DNA of 64,000 bases from Nosocomiicoccus massiliensis (GCF_002871345.2 NZ_CP136964.1:620001-684000); one strand, 5' to 3'; positions 1-9,199 are shown, numbered from the stretch's first letter. Notes: a model not told the origin generated them from the sequence alone. Program-made: numbers and translations.

Positions 1-2239
1 TCCTGCTAAGTCTTACTGCAAATGGAAGCTTACTTAAATCATCTCCCATTAATGCAATATCAGCTGTCTCGATGGCAGTATCTGTTCCAGAACCGCCCAT
101 TGCAATGCCAACAGTGGATGCAGCAAGTGCAGGAGCATCATTGACGCCATCGCCAATCATAGCTACATTACCATGCTCGGCTTTCATTTTTTTAATATAG
201 TCCAACTTATCCTGTGGCATCAATTCGGACTGAATATCAGAAACGCCTACATGAGCACCGATTGCTTCTGCGGTACCTTGATTATCACCTGTCAGCATAA
301 TTGTTTGCTTGATTCCTAACTGATGAAGTTTTTGAATCACATTTTTACTTGTTTCGCGGACCTCATCTGCTACAGCAATCACGCCGAGGATTGTTTGGTC
401 CGTTCCAATAATCATGGCCGTTTTCCCTTGGTTTTGTAAAACTTTCACTTTATTTTCAAACTCAAGGCTAAAATCGGAAACATTTAATTCTTTAAAAAGC
501 CTTGGACTGCCAATATAATAGGTTGTTCCATCTATATTCCCTTGAATGCCCCGACCTGTAATAGAAGTGAAGTCTTCCACTCTAACATCGGAATAAGTAA
601 TATTATCTTGCTCTGCTTTCTTCATTATTGCTGAAGCAAGTGGATGTTGTGATTGATATTCTAAAGCTGTAATAATGGAAAACAGCTCTTTTTCTTCCAC
701 TTGATCATTTAACACTTTAAAATCTGTTACCACTGGTACACCTTTTGTCAGTGTTCCTGTTTTATCAAATGCGATTGCCTTAATGGCTCCTAATTCCTCT
801 AGATAGACACCGCCTTTAATCAACACACCTTTTTTAGCTGCATTTCCAATTGCCGAGACAATCGAGATTGGAGTAGAAATAACTAATGCACACGGACATC
901 CAACTACAAGTATCGCTAATCCTTGATAAACCCAAGTATCCCAACTTCCACCAAAGAATAAAGGTGGAACGACTGCAACGAGCGCCGCAATAACCATAAT
1001 GATCGGAGTATAATATTTCGCAAATTTATCTACGAATGCTTGCGCTGGAGCGCGCTCCCCTTGTGCTTCCTCAACCAGATGAATAATCTTGGAGATGGTT
1101 GTATCCTCTACGTATTTGGTGATTTTTACTTCAAGTAGTCCCTCTTCGTTAAGCGTACCTGCAAATACTTCATCATCTACCGTTTTGGCAACAGGGACAG
1201 ATTCTCCTGTTATAGCAGCCTGGTTGACAGCCGACACCCCATTTATAATGATCCCATCCATGGCAATTTTCTCCCCTGGTTTGACGATCATAATATCACC
1301 CACGGCGATATCGTCCACATGGATCATTATTTCCTGACCATTCCGCCTAACAAGTGCTTCTTTTGGAGCAATATCCATCAATGAACGAATGGACTGTCTT
1401 GCTCTATCCATAGAAAAACGTTCAAGTGCTTCACTGATTGCAAAGAGAATGACAACAATGGATGCCTCTGCCCATTCACCAATGATGGCAGCTCCAATAA
1501 CTGCAACGGTCATAAGGGTTTTCATGTCGAAATCAAAGCGTATCAAATTTTGAAAACCAACTTTAAATAGTGAATATCCGCCAATTACAATCGAACTTAC
1601 AAATAACATGGAAGTTACAAGGTTATCTTCTCCATTTACAAAGTGAGAAAGGTAACCAAAAGCAATCATTAATGTGGCAAACAGCAATGTGCTGTGCTTT
1701 TTATAAAACGGTATTTTCTCTTCTTTAAGAGCCTTAGTGTCTTCTTTGACCGCTTGTATCGATGGATTCGCCAGTTTTTCAGGAATTACCTTAAGATTCT
1801 CGAAAGCACCTGCTTTTTCAAGCTCTTCAACCGATGCATTTCCATATACATCAATTTTGGAAGCTCCGAAATTGACTTTAGCATCATGCACCCCTGGTAG
1901 TTCTTTTACATTTTTTTCAAACTTCCCAGCACAGTTTGCGCAAGAAAATCCCTCCACACGGTAAACATTTTTATCTTCTGTTACCACTGGTTCGACCCGT
2001 CTTTTAGTCTTCTCTGGTGCCACTTTAAGATTCTCGAAAGCACCAGCCTTTTCCAGATCTTCAACAGTTGCACTGCCAAAGACATCAATTTTGGAAGCTC
2101 CGAAATTGACTTTCGCATCATGCACCCCTGGTAGTTCTTTTACATTTTTTTCAAACTTCCCAGCACAATTCGCACACGAGAAACCCTCCACACGGTAAAC
2201 CTGTTTATCTTCTGTTAATGTTTTTGTTGAACTATCCAA
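1..2239 (-). CDS. cadA: Cadmium/zinc-translocating P1B-type ATPase CadA, truncated by window edge
   Basis: Integral-membrane ATPase that pumps Cd2+/Zn2+/Pb2+ out of the cell. The reading frame runs off the left edge, so the C-terminus is missing. Visible in order: two N-terminal heavy-metal-associated domains, each with a GFSCANC metal site; membrane segments; the TGES actuator motif; the CPC membrane metal site (GCPCALV); the DKTGT phosphorylation motif; an HP motif; and GDGVNDAP. Translation most likely starts at TTG (2239), 9 nt after a GGAGG ribosome site inside the end of cadC. The cadC stop lies just inside cadA, so the two are translationally coupled. The frame starts with TTG, so ATG-only searches miss it. 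Function is clear from the motifs; exact metal range is inferred from the CadC partner. Confidence 0.95.
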   Translation of the reverse strand, partial: MDSSTKTLTEDKQVYRVEGFSCANCAGKFEKNVKELPGVHDAKVNFGASKIDVFGSATVEDLEKAGAFENLKVAPEKTKRRVEPVVTEDKNVYRVEGFSCANCAGKFEKNVKELPGVHDAKVNFGASKIDVYGNASVEELEKAGAFENLKVIPEKLANPSIQAVKEDTKALKEEKIPFYKKHSTLLFATLMIAFGYLSHFVNGEDNLVTSMLFVSSIVIGGYSLFKVGFQNLIRFDFDMKTLMTVAVIGAAIIGEWAEASIVVILFAISEALERFSMDRARQSIRSLMDIAPKEALVRRNGQEIMIHVDDIAVGDIMIVKPGEKIAMDGIIINGVSAVNQAAITGESVPVAKTVDDEVFAGTLNEEGLLEVKITKYVEDTTISKIIHLVEEAQGERAPAQAFVDKFAKYYTPIIMVIAALVAVVPPLFFGGSWDTWVYQGLAILVVGCPCALVISTPISIVSAIGNAAKKGVLIKGGVYLEELGAIKAIAFDKTGTLTKGVPVVTDFKVLNDQVEEKELFSIITALEYQSQHPLASAIMKKAEQDNITYSDVRVEDFTSITGRGIQGNIDGTTYYIGSPRLFKELNVSDFSLEFENKVKVLQNQGKTAMIIGTDQTILGVIAVADEVRETSKNVIQKLHQLGIKQTIMLTGDNQGTAEAIGAHVGVSDIQSELMPQDKLDYIKKMKAEHGNVAMIGDGVNDAPALAASTVGIAMGGSGTDTAIETADIALMGDDLSKLPFAVRLSR
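1791..2200 (-). repeat. Tandem duplication of the HMA-domain coding segment in cadA
   Basis: Bases 1791-1966 and 2025-2200 are near-identical direct copies offset by 234 bp (78 codons). Each encodes one heavy-metal-associated domain with a CANC site. Nucleotide identity is much higher than expected for two old domains, so this is a recent in-frame duplication or gene conversion. Confidence 0.9.
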
Positions 2240-2597
2240 TACTAGCAACCTCCCTTTGATGCAAGAAAGCTTTTTCTACAAGCTGTTTAACATGCTCATC
2301 ATCTAGTGAATAATAGACTAATTTTCCTTCTTTACGGTATGTTGCTATACCTAAATTTTTCAACAATCTTAAATGATAGGATGCCGTAGCCGTTGAAGAT
2401 TCAATGATATTCGCTACATCACAAACACATAACTCTCCCTCTAAAGATAAAACATAAGCAATTTTAACCCTTGTATCATCTGACAGAGTCTTAAAAACTT
2501 TCGCTACATCCATAGGATTCTGTTTAGCAAGCTCTTTTTTAGCCCTGTTTACCTTATCTTCGTGAATACAGGTAACTTCACACATATCTTTTGTCAT
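2232..2597 (-). CDS. cadC: ArsR/SmtB-family metal-responsive repressor CadC
   Basis: A 121-residue winged-helix repressor that releases DNA on binding Cd2+, Pb2+ or Zn2+. The family's metal ligands are present: Cys6 and Cys10 in the N-terminal arm and Cys57/Cys59 in ELCVCD. The recognition helix region [16 protein letters not shown] is typical. Start ATG at 2597 has a strong AAGGAGG site 6-7 nt upstream. It is the first gene of a cadC-cadA operon, overlaps the cadA start by a few bases, and lies downstream of the promoter/operator at 2598-2683. The length matches plasmid pI258 CadC (about 122 residues). Confidence 0.96.
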   Translation of the reverse strand: MTKDMCEVTCIHEDKVNRAKKELAKQNPMDVAKVFKTLSDDTRVKIAYVLSLEGELCVCDVANIIESSTATASYHLRLLKNLGIATYRKEGKLVYYSLDDEHVKQLVEKAFLHQREVASIG

Positions 2598-2683
2598 AAT
2601 TATCCTCCTTATTCAAATGACTGTTAGTTTGATGATTATAATATATCATACCATAAACAAATAGTCAAAAGATTGTTTGAATG
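2598..2683 (-). promoter_or_regulatory. cadCA promoter and candidate CadC operator
   Basis: On the minus strand a -35 TTGACT (2663-2668) and -10 TATATT (2640-2645) are 17 bp apart. Between the -10 and the ribosome site is an imperfect dyad, ATTCAAATGAC...GTTTGAT (about 2611-2634), resembling the TTCAAA half-sites of CadC operators. A further TTTGAAT-type half-site lies upstream of the -35 (about 2674-2683). The operator assignment is by resemblance. Confidence 0.7.
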
Positions 2684-2697
2684 ATATATAATTAATA

Positions 2698-2735
2698 TTA
2701 AAAAGGATTGATTTCTAATGTTAGAAACCAATCCC
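2698..2735 (-). terminator. Intrinsic terminator downstream of the tnpBC remnant
   Basis: Stem of 14 bp with one mismatch (arms 2705-2718 and 2721-2734), followed on the minus strand by CCTTTTTAA. It would stop transcription coming from the transposase remnant before the cad promoter. Confidence 0.8.
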
Positions 2736-2832
2736 TTCGGAGATTTTAACCAAATTTTAAAGTATCTTAAACATAACTGCCCTGTTAGTTTAAGTACATT
2801 TCTTCACAATTCAATTATAGATTAACTTTTAA

Positions 2833-3533
2833 CTATTCATTATTGTACAATTCTCCATATAATTTCTGAATTTGGTTTTTTAATTTTTATTTTCCTCCTC
2901 TAATTCCTTAACTCTTGTTTTTAAAGTCTTAACAAGAACCCCTTCAGATTGAGAGCTTTTCTCAGATTTTGATACTATATTTGATGTTATTTAACCTTTA
3001 CGAAGGGATTCGATTCTTTGCCTAATATCTTGTTCTTTATAAAGCCATGATTTAGAAACTTTGGCTTCCTTTGCTATTGAATTAAAATTAATAGCTTTAC
3101 CTTCAATCGAAAATTTAGAAATCGCTTTGTCTACTTTTCCCCTTGTCTTTTGTGATTTCTGCTTCGCCAAACGTACAATTTCTGTTGTATTTCTAACTTG
3201 TTTATCCATTGATAATAACCCTGTCAAACTTCCAATGATTTGTTCTAAACGCTCTTTAACACGGCTATTAGTCTCTATTTGTCTTTGCCATTGTTTATCC
3301 TTTGCTATGGTTAATAACTCTTCTGTACGCTCTAACTGTTCTTCGTGCTGTGGTAAGAATTGCTTACTGGTACAGAAGTGAGTGCAATCTAAGCATGCAT
3401 TCGCATGTGGACAACCACCTGATATTACTGGCAATCTACAATAACCATTTGGAAGCACTTGTGCATTTATATTTTTCTTGAACCATTGAAGCACTACATC
3501 ATCGACTTCACTATCATCATCTAGATTGAGCAC
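2833..3533 (-). pseudogene. Decayed Tn554-type tnpB'-tnpC' (C-terminus of TnpB fused to TnpC)
   Basis: The open part (2991-3533) begins with a GTG-started segment resembling the C-terminus of Tn554 recombinase TnpB, including a cysteine-rich stretch ([10 protein letters not shown]). It then runs in frame into a TnpC-like protein ([19 protein letters not shown]). The frame stops after RKG, but TnpC-like coding (a charged coiled-coil ending LYNNE) can be followed on to a stop at 2833-2835 if one premature TAA and one single-base frameshift are ignored. tnpA and most of tnpB are absent. I read this as a non-functional deletion derivative of a Tn554-family transposon whose cargo is cadCA. Family assignment is from memory of Tn554 proteins. 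Confidence 0.75.
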
Positions 3534-3568
3534 ATCTCCTCCTAAACTACTTTAACTACTATTATTTA

Positions 3569-3760
3569 TTATACTATGGTTAATAGGTCACCACTTGGAT
3601 GATTATGTACACATACTATCGCAGTACATGAAGTAAGCAATGCTCGGTTAAATATTTCTTTTGGACTTACTAAAGTTGAATCAACAGTTCCTTTAAATAA
3701 TGTTTCTTCATAAAGTACCTTATATTTAGTGCTTAAAAATAGAACATGTTTTAATTTCAT
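3569..3760 (-). pseudogene. radC: radC fragment interrupted at HNHPSGD
   Basis: The 63-residue frame matches the middle of RadC/JAMM proteins (VLFLSTKYKVLYEE ... CTAIVCVHNHPSGD) and then departs from the family immediately after HNHPSGD. The N-terminal helix-hairpin-helix region and the C-terminal half are missing. There is no Shine-Dalgarno upstream. Tn554 is known to insert inside radC near this conserved motif, so the break is best explained as a transposon junction, with a second deletion removing the 5' part. Confidence 0.8.
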
Positions 3761-3807
3761 TAATATGGTTATATAAATAGTAAGAATATTTAGAAATGAG
3801 TGCTAAT

Positions 3808-4959
3808 ATGTTTACATTAATTAAAAACGCAGATTTATTTACTCCAAAGTCATTAGGCAAAAAAGATATTTTATTTACTCAACATAAAATTTTAAAAATT
3901 GACGATCATATCGATGTCACAGATCTTCAAAAAATGTTTACTGTTAAAGTCATCGAGGCTAATAATAACTACGTCGTTCCTGGTTTTATTGACCCACATA
4001 TCCACTTACTCGGTGGTGGCGGTGAAGGTGGTTTCCATAAGCGTACACCTGAAGTTCAACTCAGTGACCTTATAAAAAGTGGTTTAACAACTGTCGTTGG
4101 ACTACTCGGAACTGACGGCACGACGAGACATGTTTCATCCCTACTCGCTAAAGCGCGTGGATTAGAAAAAGAAGGTGTCACTACTTTCATTTACACAGGA
4201 AACTATGACGTACCTACACCGACAATTACAGGGAACGTTAAAGACGATATTATTTTAATCGATAAAATCATCGGTACTGCTGAAATTGCAATAGCCGATT
4301 CACGATCAGGTCAACCGAGTACGCATGAACTCGCAAAAATTATTGGAGATTCTCGTGTTGGCGGATTAATAAGTGGTAAAGTTGGTGTTACACATTTCCA
4401 TACTGGACCTGGTAAAGCGTATTTATCTCAATTACATGAGGTACTCGATGAGTACGAACTACCCGCTTCAAAATTATATGCAACACATATTAATAGAAGT
4501 AAAGAGCTAATGAACGACGCGATTTCTCTCGGTAAAAAAGGATCATTTGTTGACATTACATGTGATTATGATGAGGCATTTGGATGGGTCAAATATTACA
4601 AAGAAAATAATGGAGCTCTATCACAACTGACATTATCTACTGACGGTAATGGGAGCTTACCTAAATTTGATGACGACGGTAATCTACTCGGCTTAGACGT
4701 CGCACCAACGGATACTATTTTAGAGACAGTGAAAAGAGTCGTACAACATAATATTCTTTCATTAGAAGAAGTTTTATGTTTAGTGACAACAAACACATCT
4801 AGAGCTTTAGAACTAGAACATAAAGGAAATATCGCGAAAGACTATGACGCAGATATTTTAATTATTGATAAAGACACATTTAAACTTACAGAAGTATTTA
4901 TGAAAGGTAGACAGATGATGTCACGTGGTGCTGTCATTGTAAAAGGGACGTTTGAATAA
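3808..4959 (+). CDS. iadA: Isoaspartyl dipeptidase (beta-aspartyl-peptidase)
   Basis: Cytoplasmic amidohydrolase that cleaves dipeptides with an N-terminal isoaspartate, part of damaged-protein turnover. Metal-binding HIH is in the motif PGFIDPHIHLLGGGGEGG, with further histidines in THFHTGPGK and ATHINR and an aspartate in STDGNGS, as in the E. coli enzyme of about 390 residues. The frame is open from an ATG at 3796, but the downstream ATG (3808, MFTLIKNADLF) fits family N-termini better; both have weak ribosome sites. It starts only 35 bp from the divergent radC fragment, so its native upstream region may have been replaced. The next gene follows after 25 bp or less and is probably co-transcribed. 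Confidence 0.9.
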   Translation: MFTLIKNADLFTPKSLGKKDILFTQHKILKIDDHIDVTDLQKMFTVKVIEANNNYVVPGFIDPHIHLLGGGGEGGFHKRTPEVQLSDLIKSGLTTVVGLLGTDGTTRHVSSLLAKARGLEKEGVTTFIYTGNYDVPTPTITGNVKDDIILIDKIIGTAEIAIADSRSGQPSTHELAKIIGDSRVGGLISGKVGVTHFHTGPGKAYLSQLHEVLDEYELPASKLYATHINRSKELMNDAISLGKKGSFVDITCDYDEAFGWVKYYKENNGALSQLTLSTDGNGSLPKFDDDGNLLGLDVAPTDTILETVKRVVQHNILSLEEVLCLVTTNTSRALELEHKGNIAKDYDADILIIDKDTFKLTEVFMKGRQMMSRGAVIVKGTFE

Positions 4960-4984
4960 TTAAATTAGAAAGTATGTGAATCAC

Positions 4985-6403
4985 ATGAAAAGAAAGCCTA
5001 CGTTATTTCAAGCAATATTACCAATCATTATAATGCTGTTATTATTATCTATTGGATTTGGCGTCTTAAAACTCAGACCTGAACCATTATTAATATTATC
5101 ATCTGTTTTTGCTGGTCTAATCACTCTAAGACTAGGCTATAGTTGGAAAGAGATGATGGATGGTATACAAGAGAAGATTTCACTCGCTATGCCCTCAATC
5201 TTAATATTGATTTCAATCGGTATACTGATCGGAACTTGGATGATTGCTGGGACAATTCCGATGCTAATATATTATGGTATACAACTCATTAATCCGCAAT
5301 TCATACTCGTTATATCATTTGTTGTTGCTGCTATAATTTCAATAGTTACTGGTACATCATGGGGTGCTGTTGGAACCGTTGGTGTTGCTTTAATCGGTAT
5401 CGCAACAGGTCTAGAAGCAAATATTCCGGCAACTGCAGGTGCAATCGTAGCAGGTGCTTATTTTGGAGATAAACTATCACCACTTTCAGATACAACAATA
5501 TTAGCGCCGATTGCTGCAGGAACTGAATTATACGAACATATAAAACATATGTTATGGACAACTGTCCCCGCTGCGTTATTATCACTAATTATATATTTTA
5601 TCGTCGGTCTAAATGTGAAATCTTCAAGTATAGAATCACCTTTAGCGACAAATATGATTCAAGAACTCGATATGATGTTTAACTGGAATATTTGTTTAAT
5701 TATACCTCCACTTATTGTCCTAATAGGAGCGATTAAAAAATATCCAACATTACCAGTGATTATATTATCTTCAATCGTTGCTGGAATTACAGCGATGATT
5801 TTCCAAAAATCTACATTACAAGACGTATTTCTTTCAACTGTAAGTGGTTTTAACGTAGATATGGTATCAAAAATAACAATTACTGAAGAAGAAGTAATGC
5901 CTGAAGTTCTTAGACTAGTCAACCAAGGTGGTATGGAGTCTATGACGTCCGTAACACTTATTGCTTTCGCTGCTTTTGTGTTTGCCGGCATCATTACAAC
6001 GTCGGGCTCACTAGAAGTTATCATTGAAAAACTATTAACTGTTGTTAAAAAGACTGGAGATTTAATATTAGCTACGGTTTTATCTTGTTTAACTATGGCA
6101 CTAGTAACTGGTAACTCTTACCTCTCAATTATAGTTCCTGGTGAAATGTATAAAGACACATATAAGAAAAAGCAATTAGATCCTAAAAATCTGTCTAGAA
6201 CTTTAGAAGATTCTGGTACTGTAGTTGTCCCAATTATCCCGTGGTCAAGTGCAGGAGTCTTTATGGCTGGTACATTAGGTGTGCCTACTCTATCTTATGC
6301 GCCTTGGGCAATACTTTGTTATAGTGGTTTTATATTTGCAATAATACTTGGCTACACAGGTATTGGCATTACTAAACTTGAAGAAAAATCCACACAAAAA
6401 TAG
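4985..6403 (+). CDS. nhaC: NhaC-family Na+/H+ antiporter
   Basis: Polytopic membrane protein (about 470 residues, roughly 11-12 hydrophobic segments) of the ion transporter NhaC family. Typical family stretches are the glycine-rich GTSWGAVGTVGVALIG and the motif GAYFGDKLSPLSDTT. It would exchange Na+ (or a small organic acid) for protons. The start could be GTG 4976 or ATG 4985; the AGAAAG sequence at 4967-4972 is too close to 4976. It lies 25 bp or less behind iadA and ends in a bidirectional terminator, so iadA-nhaC form one unit. The transported substrate cannot be read from sequence. Confidence 0.85.
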   Translation: MKRKPTLFQAILPIIIMLLLLSIGFGVLKLRPEPLLILSSVFAGLITLRLGYSWKEMMDGIQEKISLAMPSILILISIGILIGTWMIAGTIPMLIYYGIQLINPQFILVISFVVAAIISIVTGTSWGAVGTVGVALIGIATGLEANIPATAGAIVAGAYFGDKLSPLSDTTILAPIAAGTELYEHIKHMLWTTVPAALLSLIIYFIVGLNVKSSSIESPLATNMIQELDMMFNWNICLIIPPLIVLIGAIKKYPTLPVIILSSIVAGITAMIFQKSTLQDVFLSTVSGFNVDMVSKITITEEEVMPEVLRLVNQGGMESMTSVTLIAFAAFVFAGIITTSGSLEVIIEKLLTVVKKTGDLILATVLSCLTMALVTGNSYLSIIVPGEMYKDTYKKKQLDPKNLSRTLEDSGTVVVPIIPWSSAGVFMAGTLGVPTLSYAPWAILCYSGFIFAIILGYTGIGITKLEEKSTQK

Positions 6404-6430
6404 AGATGTTTTTAAACATCTCTATTTTTT
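6400..6430. terminator. Bidirectional terminator between nhaC and the 6447-6944 gene
   Basis: Hairpin AGAGATGTTT/AAACATCTCT (6402-6423) with T-runs on both strands; it serves the convergent genes on either side. Confidence 0.9.
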
Positions 6431-6446
6431 CTGCATTTAATTCACC

Positions 6447-6944
6447 TTAAAACATCGCAGTACGCTTCGTTAAAATAAATTTCGTACCTGTGACGTCATG
6501 CGCGATTTCTCCACCTTCAATGTAGATTTTAACTGATCGCGCTTTATGTACATGGTTGTTAAAGTCACGATATCTAATTAAAATTCTCGCATTAAACGCT
6601 GTTCTTTCTTCGATATAAACGTTTAGTTTAATTACGTCATGCTCTATAACCCCTCGTGAATCCACTGCTGGTGTCCCATATTCATAATCTGTCGTAAAAT
6701 CATAACCTTCAATTGTAAAATCCTCAAAATGAAACGGATTTGCATTGTTGTTTATAATTCTAAATTGCAGAACACGACGGTTTTGATCGTTCGTAAATGT
6801 CTTTACTTCATCGATTTCTAAATAAGGTTGAGTAAGTAACACTTGAGACTTGCCACGAACTCTAAATGCTAAAATTGCTGTCGTAATAGCAATGACTGCA
6901 ATTATAATCGATAAAATACTAATGACGTCTAGACTTATATCCAT
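6447..6944 (-). CDS. Membrane-anchored protein of unknown function
   Basis: 165 residues. One N-terminal hydrophobic helix (about residues 7-28, ISILSIIIAVIAITTAILAF) is followed by a soluble domain rich in beta-strand patterns with no motif I recognise. A GTGGTGA site precedes the ATG at 6944. It sits alone between two terminators. The topology suggests a protein anchored by its N-terminus with the main domain on one face of the membrane; the side cannot be decided. No family assignment is offered. Confidence 0.75.
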   Translation of the reverse strand: MDISLDVISILSIIIAVIAITTAILAFRVRGKSQVLLTQPYLEIDEVKTFTNDQNRRVLQFRIINNNANPFHFEDFTIEGYDFTTDYEYGTPAVDSRGVIEHDVIKLNVYIEERTAFNARILIRYRDFNNHVHKARSVKIYIEGGEIAHDVTGTKFILTKRTAMF

Positions 6945-6975
6945 ATAATCACCACTCTCTTAATTATAATAATAA

Positions 6976-7010
6976 CAAAAAAAGCATGTTTTCACGAAGA
7001 AAACATGCTT
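6976..7010 (-). terminator. Terminator of the sceD-like gene
   Basis: 12-bp stem AAGCATGTTTTC/GAAAACATGCTT (6982-6993 and 6999-7010), followed on the minus strand by seven T. Confidence 0.92.
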
Positions 7011-7023
7011 GATTTATTAAATA

Positions 7024-7683
7024 TTATAGGTAAGCACCACAGTTAGGCCATGGTTGTGCACCGCGTTGAGCATATAACATTTTTGCACGCATTGTTTGTT
7101 CTTCAGCAGATGCTTGAGAAGCAACTCCTGTACCACCTACTGATGCCCATGTACCAGCGTCAAATTGGTATAATCCATGGTAAGTTCCTGAAGCATCTAC
7201 GATGTTCGGGTTACCACCTGATTCACACATTGCAAGAGCAGCCCAGTTTAAACCATCGTTTGATGATGGAGCTGATGCTTTTGGAGCACTGTACGAATAG
7301 TTTGGTTCATTATATGAGTAGCTTGGTGCTTCATACGTTTCGTAAGAAGAATAGTTCTCTACTACTGGAGCACTTGCTACATATGATTCGTTGTTGTTAA
7401 ATGAGTTATCAAAATCAGAGAAATCCGAACCAACTGGTGCGTATTTCCATACCCATCTTTCTCCATCTGATTTGAATTTGAAAGTTGTACCTTCAGAATC
7501 AAATGAGATTTCGTAAGCTCCTTCTTGAACTGGTGCTTCGTTTAATTTTTCTGGATTATTGATTGCAAGTTTTGCAAGTTTTGCTTCATCAACATTAACT
7601 TCTGATGCATTTGCTTGAACTCCTGCTAATGATGATAAGCTTAAACCAACTGCTAAACCTGTTGTTAAAATTGTTTTCTTCAC
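7024..7683 (-). CDS. Secreted transglycosylase, SceD/Rpf-like
   Basis: Exported peptidoglycan hydrolase of 219 residues. Signal peptide (residues 1-27, cleavage likely after ANA), then a Ser/Tyr/Asn/Pro-rich low-complexity linker (about 85-140). The C-terminal catalytic domain (about 145-219) contains CESGGNPN with the presumed catalytic glutamate, YHGLYQFDAGTWASVGG, and a final PWPNCG. The C-terminal cysteine could pair with the cysteine before the glutamate, as in resuscitation-promoting-factor domains. Staphylococcal relatives (SceD/IsaA) are autolysins under WalKR control. A TATAGT -10 lies at 7731-7736, but I see no clean WalR box. Strong AGGAGG site; monocistronic. Confidence 0.85.
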   Translation of the reverse strand: MKKTILTTGLAVGLSLSSLAGVQANASEVNVDEAKLAKLAINNPEKLNEAPVQEGAYEISFDSEGTTFKFKSDGERWVWKYAPVGSDFSDFDNSFNNNESYVASAPVVENYSSYETYEAPSYSYNEPNYSYSAPKASAPSSNDGLNWAALAMCESGGNPNIVDASGTYHGLYQFDAGTWASVGGTGVASQASAEEQTMRAKMLYAQRGAQPWPNCGAYL

Positions 7684-7834
7684 TATGAAATCCTCCTAAA
7701 AAATGTAGAATCATTTCTTTCACTGTACATACTATAGCACGTCTAAATATTACTGTGGTTACAGCAATATTAAGAATCACGCCCATATTTGACAGGATAA
7801 TTACATAGTATTTCATTACTCAGATACGATTAAC

Positions 7835-7879
7835 CAAAAAATCACTCCAAGACCTATTTCTATAAGGTTTGAAGTGATT
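7835..7879 (-). terminator. Terminator of queDE
   Basis: Imperfect stem AATCACTTCAAACCT/AGGTCTTGGAGTGATT with a run of six T on the minus strand, 35 bp after the queE stop. Confidence 0.85.
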
Positions 7880-7913
7880 GTGTCAGGCGTGTAACAGATT
7901 GTAACAATCGTCA

Positions 7914-8654
7914 TTAAACACCTCTTTGATTATCATAAATTAGTGCGTGAAGTTGAGGTAATGGCTTAAAATCATTAGCTTCAGGATCATTTAATACCAT
8001 TTCCCATAACTCTTTTAAATCGTTTAATAGACGGCGACTTATATCGCCACCTTCATAAGGGTCCGGATTCCCAACACTCACATAAAAATTTCGATTATAA
8101 TTTTTATATCTATTATATACGTATTTCGCATAGTCAAAATCTTCTTCATTAAATATAACGACTTTTAAGCTGAAATTGACATTCGCTTCATGTAGTTTAT
8201 TTAATATATCATCGAGAATCTTAAAATCTGTTTCCATTTTAGAAGATGGTGGTTTCGGAGAAATTGTTAAATCATCTATTTTTAAAAACCAATCTTGATA
8301 AATAGAACCTTGAGTCTCTAGTCCAACTTTCACATCATCATTATGGAGCATATCAATTAGATCATTCATCGGTTTATTAATAAGTGCAGGGTTTCCACCT
8401 GTAATCGTCACATGATTAAAATTTCTTCTATTATCTATGTACCCTATTTCTTGAATTTTATTATAGACGTCTTCTGCTGAAAGGACGTTCGCCTTTTCTT
8501 CACCATTCCACGTAAAGGCACTGTCACACCACGCGCATGAATAATCACATCCACCTGTACGAACGAACATCGTCTTTCGACCAATGACCATACCTTCACC
8601 TTGTATAGTTGGTCCAAAAATTTCCATAATAGGCATTTTCTTTTGTTGTCTCAT
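7914..8654 (-). CDS. queE: 7-carboxy-7-deazaguanine synthase (radical SAM)
   Basis: Second enzyme of preQ0 formation here: converts 6-carboxytetrahydropterin to 7-carboxy-7-deazaguanine. 246 residues with N-terminal substrate motif EIFGPTIQGEG, the radical-SAM cluster in CDYSCAWCDSAF, and the SAM-binding TITGGNP. The start ATG overlaps the queD stop by one base, so the two are co-translated. queC is not in this stretch; upstream of queD comes only the element junction. Queuosine modifies GUN-anticodon tRNAs (Asp, Asn, His and Tyr), three of which are encoded at 22-24 kb. Confidence 0.95.
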   Translation of the reverse strand: MRQQKKMPIMEIFGPTIQGEGMVIGRKTMFVRTGGCDYSCAWCDSAFTWNGEEKANVLSAEDVYNKIQEIGYIDNRRNFNHVTITGGNPALINKPMNDLIDMLHNDDVKVGLETQGSIYQDWFLKIDDLTISPKPPSSKMETDFKILDDILNKLHEANVNFSLKVVIFNEEDFDYAKYVYNRYKNYNRNFYVSVGNPDPYEGGDISRRLLNDLKELWEMVLNDPEANDFKPLPQLHALIYDNQRGV

Positions 8655-9028
8655 TAGCGTAACTCCCTGTATCTCGCCGATGTTTTTGGCGTTTCTGATA
8701 CTGCAACTTCTACAACGTTATCCATATTTAACTCATTTTTGATTTTTTCATAGAAGAATTTTGCGATATTCTCAGAAGTTGTTTTAAAATCAAACACGTC
8801 ATTTAAATGTCTGTGATTGAGATTTTCATCTATAAATACTTTAATTGGCTTTAATAAACCAAAATCTGTAACAAAACCATCATCATTGAGTTCGTCTGAG
8901 CCTAAAGTCACTTTAACGATATAATTATGACCGTGCAGTCTTTTGCATTGATGTCCTTCTGGTAAGTAATCTAATTGATGACTCGCACTAAAATGAAACT
9001 CTTTTGTTATTTCATAATTGTAAAACAT
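8654..9028 (-). CDS. queD: 6-carboxy-5,6,7,8-tetrahydropterin synthase
   Basis: Converts dihydroneopterin triphosphate to 6-carboxytetrahydropterin in preQ0/queuosine synthesis. 124 residues, with zinc-binding histidines in FSASHQL and the RLHGHNY motif, a catalytic cysteine in the HQCKRLHGH region, and a typical C-terminal glutamate (AVSETPKTSARY). It is the first gene of queD-queE. Ribosome site CAAGGAGT precedes ATG 9028, with a TACAAT -10 at roughly 9059-9064 on the minus strand. Confidence 0.95.
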   Translation of the reverse strand: MFYNYEITKEFHFSASHQLDYLPEGHQCKRLHGHNYIVKVTLGSDELNDDGFVTDFGLLKPIKVFIDENLNHRHLNDVFDFKTTSENIAKFFYEKIKNELNMDNVVEVAVSETPKTSARYRELR

Positions 9029-9084
9029 ATTCGTACTCCTTGTATAAACTCGTTATATACATTGTATCATTTAAAAAAAGACAA

Positions 9085-9115
9085 AAAAATACGGCAGTTA
9101 TTTTCATAACTGCCA
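9085..9115 (-). terminator. Terminator, probably of the ancestral tRNA-Asn/tRNA-Ser transcript
   Basis: Perfect stem GGCAGTTAT/ATAACTGCC with TATTTTTTTG after it on the minus strand, preceded by a second hairpin (about 9114-9135). It lies just beyond the left att site. Before integration it would have followed the tRNA-Ser gene now at 22213-22302. Confidence 0.75.
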
Positions 9116-9152
9116 CCAGTTAGTCACCAAACTGGTTAAATCCCTTATATAA

Positions 9153-9180
9153 TAAGGTTTATGTACGGGCACGGAGAGAT
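9153..9180 (+). repeat. Left attachment site (attL) of the integrated element
   Basis: 28 bases identical to 22200-22227. The copy carries the last bases of the tRNA-Ser 3' end (GGGCACGGAGAGAT on the plus strand) but no tRNA body, as expected for the displaced end of an attB inside a tRNA gene. Confidence 0.95.
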
Positions 9181-9199
9181 AAATAGACAGTTTTGACTA

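Noticed and set aside
7050..7400. Long plus-strand ORF opposite the SceD-like gene
   Set aside because: No ribosome site, no family, and it lies fully over a convincing secreted enzyme with signal peptide; it is an antisense shadow.
7595..7816. Minus-strand ORF overlapping the SceD-like signal peptide
   Set aside because: Covers the promoter and 5' end of the real gene in another frame, with no start signals.
7737..7904. WalR-type TGTAA direct repeats near the SceD-like gene
   Set aside because: TGTAAC-AGAT-TGTAAC (about 7889-7904) has the wrong spacing (N4) and lies far upstream beyond a terminator; TGTAACCACAGTAATAT lacks the second half-site.
9029..9152. preQ1 riboswitch upstream of queD
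   Set aside because: The two hairpins present are better explained as the tRNA terminator and a neighbouring stem; the compact preQ1 aptamer sequence is not seen and queD has its own -10 after them.
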